NCBI GenBank assembly: GCA_030524175.1
Contig: JAUNHC010000002.1
Location: 1-64,000, forward strand
Length of the DNA stretch: 64,000 nt
Direction: 5' to 3'
Source of the DNA: Eubacteriales bacterium
GTDB lineage: Bacteria > Bacillota > Clostridia > Lachnospirales > Lachnospiraceae
Below are positions 53,055 through 61,829 of the stretch, piece after piece. Numbering within the stretch: position 1 is the stretch's first letter; each line of letters starts with the position of its first letter. The notes under the pieces were generated by a model that was not told the origin of the DNA, searched no databases, and saw only the letters and a program-made list of their open reading frames with translations. A program made the translations under genes and the position numbers.

Positions 53055-54191
53055 ATGAGAAAATGTGTGATTGTTCCCGACTCTTTTAAGGGCACAATGA
53101 GTGCCGTCAGAGTGTGTGAAATTATGGGACAGAAGGTGAAAGAGCATTTCAGTGAGTGTGAAATTACAGCAATCCCTGTGGCTGACGGGGGAGAAGGGAC
53201 TGTGGATTGCTTTCTTTATGCGCTGGACGGGAGACGTCTTTCCGTGGAAACCACAGGACCTTTCGGTGATAAAATCCTGGCGGAATATGCAGTGTTCGGA
53301 GATACGGCGGTGATTGAGACTGCAAGTGCGGCTGGTATTACTTTGGGACAGGGAAGATTGAATCCCTTGGAGGCCACCACATACGGATTGGGTGCACTGG
53401 TGAAAAGTGCCCTGGAAAATGGATGTAAAAAGATAATCTTAGGACTGGGAGGAAGCTGCACCAATGACGGAGGAGTGGGTATTGCCGCTGCATTGGGAGC
53501 CAGATTCTATACGCAGTCAGGGGAGGAGTTTTTGCCGAAACCTCATGAGTATACCAGAATCGGCAATATTGACTGTACATCGGTGAGAGAACTTCTAAAA
53601 AATGTTTCCATAGAGGCAATGTGTGATATTAAAAATCCAATGTACGGGGAAGAAGGTGCCGCCTACGTATTTGCGCCTCAAAAAGGGGCTGATTCTCAAA
53701 TGGTGGAGATTCTGGATTTAAACCTGAGAGCATTAGATCAAGCCATACAGAAAAGTCTGGGCCTGTCAGTGGCACAGGTGCCGGGAAGCGGGGCAGCAGG
53801 CGCCCTGGGAGCAGGTGTTCTGGCTTTTTTAGGCGGAAGCCTTAAGTCAGGGATTGAAACAGTTCTGGATGTGGTGGCCTTTGATGATAAAATCCGTGAC
53901 GCAGATATGATTTTCACCGGAGAAGGAAAAATTGATGCCCAGAGTGTATGTGGCAAGGTGATTGCCGGTGTGGGAAGACGGGCGAAACTTCAGAATATCC
54001 CTGTGGTGGTAGCGGCAGGATGCAGGGGAGATGGCGCAGAGGAAGCCTATGAAATGGGAGTATCGGCTATTTTTTCCACTTGTCTGGAACCGAAAAGCTT
54101 TGAGGAAATGCGGGGGGACAGTGAAGAATATCTGGAAAAAACAATGGATTCTATATTGAGGGTTATTAAGGTGGCCCAGGGCGGTTTATGA
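53055..54191 (+). CDS. glxK: Glycerate kinase
   Basis: The ATG at 53055 follows GGAGG, giving 378 residues. The GlxK/GarK family is recognised by DSFKGTMSA at the N terminus, VADGGEGTVD, GLGGSCTNDGGVG, PGSGAAGALGAG and TGEGKIDAQS. It phosphorylates glycerate for entry into lower glycolysis. It is the last gene of the transporter/rhamnosidase cluster and is followed by a strong terminator. No obvious glycerate-forming enzyme is in the window. Confidence 0.92.
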   Translation: MRKCVIVPDSFKGTMSAVRVCEIMGQKVKEHFSECEITAIPVADGGEGTVDCFLYALDGRRLSVETTGPFGDKILAEYAVFGDTAVIETASAAGITLGQGRLNPLEATTYGLGALVKSALENGCKKIILGLGGSCTNDGGVGIAAALGARFYTQSGEEFLPKPHEYTRIGNIDCTSVRELLKNVSIEAMCDIKNPMYGEEGAAYVFAPQKGADSQMVEILDLNLRALDQAIQKSLGLSVAQVPGSGAAGALGAGVLAFLGGSLKSGIETVLDVVAFDDKIRDADMIFTGEGKIDAQSVCGKVIAGVGRRAKLQNIPVVVAAGCRGDGAEEAYEMGVSAIFSTCLEPKSFEEMRGDSEEYLEKTMDSILRVIKVAQGGL

Positions 54192-54262
54192 TGTGATTTT
54201 ATTTTAGAGATACAATGGTCCGGCTGTTATGCCGGATCCAAGAGCCGCTTTGTCTGCAGTCT

Positions 54263-54294
54263 GTGCAGTTTGTCAATGACAAACTGCACTTTTT
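54263..54294 (+). terminator. Strong terminator of the rhamnosidase/glycerate kinase operon
   Basis: A perfect 12-bp stem (GTGCAGTTTGTC with GACAAACTGCAC) and a 3-nt loop are followed by TTTTT. Confidence 0.92.
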
Positions 54295-54330
54295 GTCTTT
54301 TTATAGGAGATTTTTATGGGTGAAATGTTG

Positions 54331-54412
54331 TATTTCACCGGTGGATGCTGGTTGTCCAACACACGTTGAAGATGTGAACAAATTGTGTTTTAATGGGGCT
54401 ACCTTAAAGGGA
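54331..54412 (+). promoter_or_regulatory. Promoter block of the first GH3 gene (conserved with the second)
   Basis: A -35 TTGAAG (54366-54371) and a -10 TTTAAT (54389-54394) are 17 bases apart. Upstream lie TATTTCA (54331) and GGTTGTCCA (54350). The same elements occur without gaps before the second GH3 gene at 59195-59276, so they probably bind a shared activator, plausibly the LytTR regulator encoded between the genes. Confidence 0.75.
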
Positions 54413-54454
54413 GAGATGAGAAACACTCCAAAGAAAATGAAGGGGGAAAAGGTT

Positions 54455-56875
54455 ATGAGAAAACGAATGAACAAATTGCTGGCACTTGGGCTTGCGGTGA
54501 CCATGGTGGGAAGTAATGCGGTTTGTGTGGCTGCTGCGGATGTGAGTGCGAGCGGAGAGAAGTGGTCACAGGAAGAAACAGCGGACGGCTGGATCAAGGT
54601 AACAAACGAAGGCGGAGAGACGCTGGGATACAGCAAGGATTCCGGAGTGACGTTGATCGAGCAGGACGGATATGCATTTAAGGACCTTGATAAGGACGGG
54701 GAACTGGATGTTTATGAGGACTGGAGAGAGGATGAGCAGACTAGAGCGGAGGATCTGGCAGGGAAGCTTAGCACAGAACAGATCGCCGGTCTGCGTTATA
54801 CCGCAAAGGACCCGGGAGCGGATGCGAAAGCCTTTGAAGAGGATTTGAATAATAATGTGCGTCATTTTCTGGGGAATGCGCTTGCAAACAGTGCTACGGA
54901 TATTATTACCGAAGAAGTGAACAAGATGCAGGAAATGGCGGAAAAAGCAGACTTTGGTATTCCTGTCATTCCAAGCATGGATCCTCCGTCCAAATATATG
55001 CATAACATGAGTGCTCTGGCTCTGGCATCTACATTTGATACAGAGGCTGTTAAGGGATTTTATAATGATGCAGCTACAGCGATGAGGTCCATCGGCGTAT
55101 TTGAGCTTCTCGGGCCCCAGGCAGATCTGGCAACGGAGCCGCGCTGGTCCCGTGCAGAATCCACTTTTGGTGAAGATCCGGCCCTTGTTACCGATATGGT
55201 AAAAGCAGCGATTACAGGCCTGCAGTCTACGTTTGACGAGGAAGGAAATGACCTTGGCTGGGGTGAGGACAGCGTTATTGCACAGGTGAAGCATTTCCCG
55301 GGCGACGGAGCTGCAGAAGGCGGACGAGAATCCCATAACAAGTTTGGCAAGTATAATGTGTATCCGGGCGATGCCTTTGCTACTGCATTAGTTCCGTTTT
55401 TTGACGGTGCATTTAAGCTCGGCACGGCAACTGAGTCAGCGTCAGCGGTCATGCCGTCCTATTCGATCGCGTACGATGAGGATGAAAAGTACGGTGAATT
55501 AGTAGGAAGTAACTTCAGTGAATATAAGATCAATCTGCTCCGTGAAAATGGATATGATGGGATCATATCCACAGATTCCCTGATCATGGAGGGGAACGCA
55601 GGTAATGTACCCACGATATCCGTGCACGGAATGGACGGAATGGACAGCCAGGAAGTCATCTACCAGATCATCAAAATCGGAATTGACCGTATCCTGATGC
55701 CTGATTTCGGTGAGGAAGTCCCTTATGTACAGCAGATCGCAAACTGCTATGATATGCTGGTGGAGGAGTTTGGAGAAGAAGCGGCACACGAGAATTTCTA
55801 TGGCTCGGCAGTCCGGCTGTTAAGAGAGTACATGAAAACAGGCGCTTTTGAGAATCCATATACAGAGACTGATAAAGCGGTAGAGATTATCGACAACAGC
55901 GGAATAAGCAATAGTTTCAGTGAGTTAGGACAGAAATCTATTGTCATGCTGAAAAATAACGAGGGTACGATCGCCCAGCGGGGTGAGCTTCCCACTGTTT
56001 ATATTCCTATGACTTTCAAAGCGGCAGCTTCCGGCGGAATGTACGGAGGAAGCGGTACACCTGCTTCCTGGTCACTTCCCATTGACGAGCAGACTGCAAG
56101 CCAGTATATGAATATTGTAACAGATACTGTAGGAGAACCCAGCGGAAAGGACGAAGAGGGAAATGCTGTTTATACAGAAGAAGATATCGTCCGTGCAAGC
56201 GCAGAAGATTTAGCGGCATGTGATATGGCGGCAGTATTTGTTTCCAACCCAAGCACAGGAAATGGATATGACAGTGAAACAGATACCTATAAACCAATTT
56301 CCCTGCAATATGGTGAGTATACAGCAGATTCGGAGAGCGTCCGTAAAGAATCCATTTCCCAGGGTGTGGTAGAGGAAGTGGTAGAGACACCGTATGGCCC
56401 GCAGACAAATAAAAATAAAGAAGATCGTTCTTACTATGGTGAAAGCACATCTGCTTCCAATTACAGTGATTTGGAATTGATCCAGGAAGTGGCAGCGGCT
56501 GTACCGGAAACCTGCAAGCTGGCAGTGTGCGTAACAGCATCAAACGCAATGATATTCTCAGAATTTGAAAACGATGCAGATGCGATCTTAGTAAGCTTTG
56601 GTGCGGGAGCCGAGAATTTCCTGCCAATCCTTGGGGGACAGACAGAACCAAGCGGCTTACTGCCGATCCAAATGCCCGCAGGCATGGAAACCGTAGAAGC
56701 ACAGATGGAAGATGTACCTCGTGACGTAGAGTGCTATGTAGATTCCAACGGAAATACTTATGACTTTACTTTCGGTCTGAACTGGTCCGGAAAGATCGAG
56801 GACGAGCGTGTCGCAGCATATAATGCAGAGCCGCTCACCACACCGGAGACGATCACATACACTGCAGCGGAGTGA
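54455..56875 (+). CDS. Secreted GH3 glycoside hydrolase 1
   Basis: The ATG at 54455 begins a signal peptide (basic start, core LLALGLAVTMVG, cleavage near VCVAAADV), giving 806 residues; the open frame from 54215 includes the promoter and is not coding. After the signal comes an EF-hand-like loop (DLDKDGELDVYED). The GH3 domain follows, with KHFPGDG, a later ESH and ISTDSLIM holding the likely nucleophile Asp, and then a C-terminal GH3 domain. The KHFPG...SH and DS patterns differ from its two relatives (KHFAGAG, NDH, TDWQI), so specificity may differ. Likely beta-glucosidase or beta-hexosaminidase-like; exact activity unknown. Confidence 0.88.
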   Translation: MRKRMNKLLALGLAVTMVGSNAVCVAAADVSASGEKWSQEETADGWIKVTNEGGETLGYSKDSGVTLIEQDGYAFKDLDKDGELDVYEDWREDEQTRAEDLAGKLSTEQIAGLRYTAKDPGADAKAFEEDLNNNVRHFLGNALANSATDIITEEVNKMQEMAEKADFGIPVIPSMDPPSKYMHNMSALALASTFDTEAVKGFYNDAATAMRSIGVFELLGPQADLATEPRWSRAESTFGEDPALVTDMVKAAITGLQSTFDEEGNDLGWGEDSVIAQVKHFPGDGAAEGGRESHNKFGKYNVYPGDAFATALVPFFDGAFKLGTATESASAVMPSYSIAYDEDEKYGELVGSNFSEYKINLLRENGYDGIISTDSLIMEGNAGNVPTISVHGMDGMDSQEVIYQIIKIGIDRILMPDFGEEVPYVQQIANCYDMLVEEFGEEAAHENFYGSAVRLLREYMKTGAFENPYTETDKAVEIIDNSGISNSFSELGQKSIVMLKNNEGTIAQRGELPTVYIPMTFKAAASGGMYGGSGTPASWSLPIDEQTASQYMNIVTDTVGEPSGKDEEGNAVYTEEDIVRASAEDLAACDMAAVFVSNPSTGNGYDSETDTYKPISLQYGEYTADSESVRKESISQGVVEEVVETPYGPQTNKNKEDRSYYGESTSASNYSDLELIQEVAAAVPETCKLAVCVTASNAMIFSEFENDADAILVSFGAGAENFLPILGGQTEPSGLLPIQMPAGMETVEAQMEDVPRDVECYVDSNGNTYDFTFGLNWSGKIEDERVAAYNAEPLTTPETITYTAAE

Positions 56876-56922
56876 TAGAGTGCGGTATTAAAAATATATA
56901 AAAATCAAAAAAGCCATACAAG

Positions 56923-56963
56923 AAGGCTGGTGCGGAAAATACTTTTCATTCACCAGCCTTTTT
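56923..56963 (+). terminator. Terminator after GH3 gene 1
   Basis: AAGGCTGGTG pairs with CACCAGCCTT and TTT follows; the stem is perfect over 10 bp. Confidence 0.85.
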
Positions 56964-57029
56964 GATATACTCATCAATATGGTGTTTATTCTTTGAGATA
57001 AAGATTCTCTATGGGGGAGATGGGATATT

Positions 57030-58397
57030 ATGAGATTTTCCAGTATAATAGAATTGGTTCCGTGGGTGCTTCAGCAATTTCTGGTATCCGTGGCATATGT
57101 GTTTGCCTGTCATGGGATCCGATACCGCAGGAACCAGAATGAAAACACAGCAGGAATGAAAAAAAGGAATATGCGGTATGTGACAGAAGGAGCCGTATTG
57201 CTGGTGCTTTTTACATTTCTGGGTATTGCGGCCGACCTTATATTTCAAAACTCAATGTTTTTAGTAAGCTGGAGTGTGATCCTATGGGGAGGGCTGGCAT
57301 TATATTTACATTTTTTTTCAGAATATCGTCCCAAGACAAAATTTATCGTGTGGTGTTCCATGATCGCAGGCCTGCAGTCCCTGACTTCCATTGCAGGTCA
57401 GATGAGCTTTCTCACGGGAACCTATCTGGGAAGCGGCTGGCCGGAAGCTGCAGCCCGCTTTCTTGTATATTTATTCATTCCGGCATTGGCAGTATATCTT
57501 TCCAGATGGAATTTTGATGATTTTGAAAAGCTTCCGGTACCGGGGCTGATATTGATCCTTTCCGGGGATTTTTCCCTTTTGTGCCTGGTGGTGACGGAAT
57601 CGGTATGGCCCACTTCAGGGGCAGATGAGGTAAAACGTTTTCTGGTTACATACATCTGCCTTTTCATCATCGTGCTGGCTTCTATTTATGCCCTTTATTC
57701 CGTCTGCAAGGGACAGGACAGCATTCTGCTGCTCAGAGAAGAAAAGCAGCAGTTGGAAAAAGAAAAGGAACGTTTTTATATGGCAAAGGAGCAGATGGAA
57801 GAGATCAGAAGTATCCGCCATGATTTAAAGAATCAGCGGTCATATATGAAGATCCTGCTCCAGGAGAAGCGTTACCAGGAGTTGGAAAATTATTTTTCGG
57901 AAACAGATGCCAGCTTCACCGCCCCTAAAAACTATGTAAATTGCGGGAATAAGAGTGTTAATGTGATCTTAAACATGGAGTATGCCAAGGTGGATTCCGA
58001 GATCACCATAGATTCTCTGCTTGTAGTGCCTCCGGTGCTGCCGTATCAGGATGATGAGCTTTGCAGCCTGCTGACCAATCTTTTGGACAATGCCATTGAG
58101 GAATGCCGCCGGATCAGGGAAAAAGGAGAAACAGAGCCAAAGATCAGGCTGGAAATCTACCCTGAGGCAAATTATCTTTATATCCTTTGCTGTAATACAA
58201 CAGATAAATCCACCCTGTCCTACTGGATGGACGGTGTCCGCAGCACAAAGGAAGATCAGGTGCAGCATGGATATGGGACCCAGATCGTTGCGAGGATTGC
58301 AGAAAAATATAATGGCTGTGCTGAGTATTCCGTACAGGACGGATTTTTTGTGGCGAAAATCCTCATGGAAATGACTGGAGGACAGAAAAATGATTAA
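57030..58397 (+). CDS. AgrC-like sensor histidine kinase (GHKL type)
   Basis: This 455-residue protein has six or so N-terminal membrane helices (residues 1 to about 230). A coiled coil (LLREEKQQLEKEKERFYMAK) follows, then the phospho-acceptor motif SIRHDLKNQ and a GHKL ATPase domain (LLTNLLDNAIEEC, QHGYGTQIV). GGGGGAG precedes the ATG. Its 3' end overlaps the LytTR regulator by 8 bases. AgrC-like kinases often sense peptides; no precursor peptide gene was recognised here. Confidence 0.9.
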   Translation: MRFSSIIELVPWVLQQFLVSVAYVFACHGIRYRRNQNENTAGMKKRNMRYVTEGAVLLVLFTFLGIAADLIFQNSMFLVSWSVILWGGLALYLHFFSEYRPKTKFIVWCSMIAGLQSLTSIAGQMSFLTGTYLGSGWPEAAARFLVYLFIPALAVYLSRWNFDDFEKLPVPGLILILSGDFSLLCLVVTESVWPTSGADEVKRFLVTYICLFIIVLASIYALYSVCKGQDSILLLREEKQQLEKEKERFYMAKEQMEEIRSIRHDLKNQRSYMKILLQEKRYQELENYFSETDASFTAPKNYVNCGNKSVNVILNMEYAKVDSEITIDSLLVVPPVLPYQDDELCSLLTNLLDNAIEECRRIREKGETEPKIRLEIYPEANYLYILCCNTTDKSTLSYWMDGVRSTKEDQVQHGYGTQIVARIAEKYNGCAEYSVQDGFFVAKILMEMTGGQKND

Positions 58398-59106
58398 GAT
58401 TGCATTGTGCGATAATGATGAGCGTGCACTGCCGGTGGTGGAGGGCGCTGTGATCTCTGCATTTCGGGCACAAAAGCTGGATATCCGCACATTTTGTTTT
58501 CATTCAGGCAAGGAGCTCCTGCATGCCATGGAAACAGAGGATTTCCACATGGTGCTTCTTGATATCGATATGCCCCAGATGGACGGGATCGAGGTTGGTA
58601 AAAGGATCCGCCTTCAGAAAAATACGGTGGAGATCGTTTATGTTTCTGAGTGTGAGGACAGGGTGTTTGAAGCATTTTCCGTTTATCCCCTGGGCTTTGT
58701 GAGGAAAAGCAATTTTTTGAACGATATTTCAGACCTGGTGAGGCTGTATATCAAAAAGCATTCCCGAAGCCAGCAGACAGAGCAGCTTGTGTTTTCCACA
58801 CGTACCAAGACCATTATTTTAAAACGGAAGATGATCCACTACATCGAAGGGAATGGAAATTACCAGCTTGTATTTGTGCGCGGGGAGAAGGAACCCCTCG
58901 AGGTTAAAATGACCATGGACAAGCTGGAAGAGGTGCTGGAGCCGCTGGGTTTTATCCGGATACATAAAGGATATCTGGTCAATTATATCTATATACAAAA
59001 GATCCAGTCAGGCCATGTGATCTTGAAGGATGGAACGGAGCTTCCTGTGGGGCGGAGCAGAGTAAAGGAGGTCCGCAGCAGGTTCCTTTCCCTCATCGAC
59101 AGTTGA
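58390..59106 (+). CDS. LytTR-family response regulator
   Basis: The 238-residue protein has a receiver domain (CDNDER, then LLDIDMPQMDGIEVG with the phospho-acceptor Asp). The position after FVRK, where Lys is usual, is present as Arg-Lys (LGFVRKSN). The C-terminal LytTR DNA-binding domain spans residues 135 to 235 (IHYIEGNGNY, FIRIHKGYLVN, LPVGRSRVKEV). It forms a two-component system with the AgrC-like kinase and is flanked by GH3 genes that share a promoter block, which makes it their likely regulator. Confidence 0.92.
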   Translation: MIKIALCDNDERALPVVEGAVISAFRAQKLDIRTFCFHSGKELLHAMETEDFHMVLLDIDMPQMDGIEVGKRIRLQKNTVEIVYVSECEDRVFEAFSVYPLGFVRKSNFLNDISDLVRLYIKKHSRSQQTEQLVFSTRTKTIILKRKMIHYIEGNGNYQLVFVRGEKEPLEVKMTMDKLEEVLEPLGFIRIHKGYLVNYIYIQKIQSGHVILKDGTELPVGRSRVKEVRSRFLSLIDS

Positions 59107-59124
59107 ATAAAACGATGATTTAGA

Positions 59125-59158
59125 AAATGCTGTTCGTCAAAGGATGAACAGCATTTTT
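59125..59158 (+). terminator. Terminator after the LytTR regulator
   Basis: AAATGCTGTTC pairs with GAACAGCATTT around a short loop and TTT follows. Confidence 0.88.
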
Positions 59159-59194
59159 GCGTCCGAAATGCAGTTTATCAACAGAAAAATGACA

Positions 59195-59276
59195 TATTTC
59201 AACAATAAAAGCAGGTTGTCCAGGACTCCTTGAATCTGTGAAAAATCCGTGTTTTAATAAGCTCACCTTAAGACAT
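59195..59276 (+). promoter_or_regulatory. Promoter block of the second GH3 gene (conserved with the first)
   Basis: A -35 TTGAAT (59230-59235) and a -10 TTTAAT (59253-59258) are 17 bases apart, with TATTTCA at 59195 and GGTTGTCCA at 59214. Spacing between all elements is identical to the block at 54331-54412. Confidence 0.75.
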
Positions 59277-59334
59277 GCAGAAAAATGCATGCAGAAAAAA
59301 TAACGAAAAATAACAAAAGGGAAAGAGGAAGATC

Positions 59335-61758
59335 ATGAAGAAAAGGATGAGCAGACTGATGGCACTGGGCCTTGCATTGACCATGGTAAGCAGCACGGCT
59401 GTTTATGCTGCAGAAGGCGATGCGGCTGCGGGCGGAGAGAAATGGTCCCAGGAGGAGACAAAGGACGGCTGGATAAAGGTGTCCAATGAAGGCGGAACAA
59501 CACTTGGTTACAGTAAAGATTCCGGTGTAAAGATCATTGAACAGGACGGATATGCATTTAAGGATCTGGACCAGGACGGAGAGCTGGATGTATATGAGGA
59601 CTGGAGAGAGGATGATGCGGCTCGTGCCCAGGACCTGGCATCCAAGATGACAGGAGAAGAGATCGCCCCTCTTTTGACACATGGAGGGTGGTCAAGCTTT
59701 GGTTCTGACGTTGGCGTAGATGAGGAATATCTTGCAGCAGGCGGACGTGCCGGAGTCACCCGTTCAGCAGGAAATGAAGGAAACACAGAAAAGGCAGTAG
59801 AATGGAACAACGCGCTTCAGACCTATGCAGAGGCAAACGGCGGACACGGCGTGCCGGTTACCATCAGCATTGACCCCAATGGGATTTCCGGGACTGCAGA
59901 CGGAAACGGTCTGGCTTCCACAATGGATACAGAGCTGGCAAAAGAGATCGCCCAGCAGAATTCCAAGGATTACCGCTCCGTTGGCGTGACCATGCTGTTA
60001 GGGCCGCAGATCGATATTGCAACCCAGTCTACATGGTGCCGGACAAGCGGTACTTATTCCGAGGATCCGGCATTGAACAGGGATCTGGCAAAGGCATATG
60101 TTTCCGGGCTTCAGTCAACCTATGACGAAGAGGGGAATGACCTTGGCTGGGGCGACGATTCTGTAGTAGCCATCGCAAAGCATTTTGCAGGTGCAGGCGC
60201 TTCGGAAGGCGGACGAAATGACCATGGAGATGCCGGGAAATATACGGTTTTCCCGGGAAATAACTTTGGGGCACATTTGGTGGCTTTCTTTGACGGAGCA
60301 TTCAGCCTGGATTCTCTTACGGAAAAAGCAGGCGGTGTAATGCCGAATTATGCAATTGCCTATTCAGAGGATGAATCCTTGGGAGAACAGGTGGCAGGAG
60401 CCTACAGCGAATATAAGATCAATCTGCTCCGCGGCAATGAATATGATGGATTCATTCTCACAGACTGGCAGATTACAGAGGACGACACCCGTACCTATGG
60501 GGTGGAGGACTTGACAGAAGGGGAAAGATTTGCCCGTTTGTTTGAAATCGGATGTGACCAGATCGGAGGTACGACCAATACAGAGGGCGCCTTGGAGGGT
60601 TATGAAATAATGAAAGAGGACGTTGGGGAAGAGGAGGCTCTCGCTTTGATGCAGGAGCATGCAAAACGTTTCTTCTTAACCCAGATGGAGGTAGGATTGT
60701 ATGACAATCCCTATATTTCCACCGAAAATGCAGTGGCAAATGCATGGAGTGAGGAACACAAGGAGCTTGGGACAAAGAGCCAGGAAGCTTCTGTGATCAT
60801 GCTGAAAAATTCGGAAAATACTATTCACGCTTACGATGCCGCAGCAGAAAAAGAAAGTCTCTATATTCCATATAAATACGTATCACATTCAGAGGTTTCT
60901 TTCCCAAATGGAGCAGCAGGCGCACCGGAAATGACTGTGACATACAGCTGGGAGCCATGTGCAGATGTGGAAGTATACAGCCAGTATTACAATGTGGTGA
61001 CAGATTCCGTAGGCGAGCCTACAGGTGAGGACGGAACCTATACAGAGAACGATGTGATCCGTGCGGCTGCAGAAGATATTGCTGCATGCCAGTATTCTCT
61101 TGTGACTATAAGCAATCCGGTGACAGACAGTGCGGTAGATGAGGACGGCGTATATCATCCGGCATCTATACAGTACGAGGGATATACGGCAGAAAATGCC
61201 CACGAGGCGATTGCAAATGGCGTGGAGATCGTAGAGATCACTGACGGGTATTATGGCGTGACCACACAGGAAGTAGAAGAGGACCGCTCCTATACAGGAC
61301 AATCCGTAGATAAAGCAAGTAATTATGCTGACTATGAACTTCTCCAGTATGTAGACGGCGCAGTGGGAGAAAACTGTAAAACTATCGTAGTAATGAAAAT
61401 GAGTTCCGTTGGATGTATGGTCTGGTCAGAGGTAGAGCCGCTGGCAGACGCGATCCTTGTATATCACGCAGGAATGTCTGATATCCATACACAGCAGTCC
61501 CTTGCAAATATCGTAGCCGGAAATACAGAGCCATCCGCCCTTCTCCCCATGCAGCAGCCTGCAAGCATGGATGCTGTAGAGGCACAGTCAGAGGACGTAC
61601 CACGTGATGTGGAATGCTATGTGGATGCAGACGGAAATACCTATGATTTTGCATTCGGCCTGAACTGGTCCGGCGTGATCAAGGATGAACGTGTGGAAAC
61701 ATACAGCGCCGAGCCGCTCACAACACCGGAAACCATTACTTATGCGGCAGCAGAATAA
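59335..61758 (+). CDS. Secreted GH3 glycoside hydrolase 2
   Basis: This 807-residue protein has a signal peptide (KKRMSRLMALGLALTMVSST, cleavage near VYAAEG) without a lipobox. An EF-hand-like loop (DLDQDGELDVYED) lies near residue 75. GH3 motifs are GGRAGVTRSAGNEG, KHFAGAGASEGGRNDH and FILTDWQI, with the nucleophile Asp. The C-terminal end is shared with the other two GH3 proteins (DVECYVDADGNTYDFAFG). Probably an extracellular beta-glycosidase on plant or mucin glycosides. It is co-directional with GH3 gene 3, only 71 bases away. Confidence 0.92.
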   Translation: MKKRMSRLMALGLALTMVSSTAVYAAEGDAAAGGEKWSQEETKDGWIKVSNEGGTTLGYSKDSGVKIIEQDGYAFKDLDQDGELDVYEDWREDDAARAQDLASKMTGEEIAPLLTHGGWSSFGSDVGVDEEYLAAGGRAGVTRSAGNEGNTEKAVEWNNALQTYAEANGGHGVPVTISIDPNGISGTADGNGLASTMDTELAKEIAQQNSKDYRSVGVTMLLGPQIDIATQSTWCRTSGTYSEDPALNRDLAKAYVSGLQSTYDEEGNDLGWGDDSVVAIAKHFAGAGASEGGRNDHGDAGKYTVFPGNNFGAHLVAFFDGAFSLDSLTEKAGGVMPNYAIAYSEDESLGEQVAGAYSEYKINLLRGNEYDGFILTDWQITEDDTRTYGVEDLTEGERFARLFEIGCDQIGGTTNTEGALEGYEIMKEDVGEEEALALMQEHAKRFFLTQMEVGLYDNPYISTENAVANAWSEEHKELGTKSQEASVIMLKNSENTIHAYDAAAEKESLYIPYKYVSHSEVSFPNGAAGAPEMTVTYSWEPCADVEVYSQYYNVVTDSVGEPTGEDGTYTENDVIRAAAEDIAACQYSLVTISNPVTDSAVDEDGVYHPASIQYEGYTAENAHEAIANGVEIVEITDGYYGVTTQEVEEDRSYTGQSVDKASNYADYELLQYVDGAVGENCKTIVVMKMSSVGCMVWSEVEPLADAILVYHAGMSDIHTQQSLANIVAGNTEPSALLPMQQPASMDAVEAQSEDVPRDVECYVDADGNTYDFAFGLNWSGVIKDERVETYSAEPLTTPETITYAAAE

Positions 61759-61829
61759 GCTGCCGGCGGTAACTTACTATGAAGGTACTAATATAGTTAC
61801 AAATTATAAAAAAATACAGGAGGTATCAC

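Noticed and set aside
54215-54454. 80-residue N-terminal extension of GH3 protein 1
   Set aside because: It covers the terminator and the conserved promoter block; the signal peptide begins at 54455.
54566-55336. A 256-residue minus-strand open frame
   Set aside because: Antisense to GH3 gene 1, with no recognisable domain or promoter.
56016-56702. A 228-residue minus-strand open frame
   Set aside because: Antisense to GH3 gene 1; low-complexity Leu/Arg-rich shadow.
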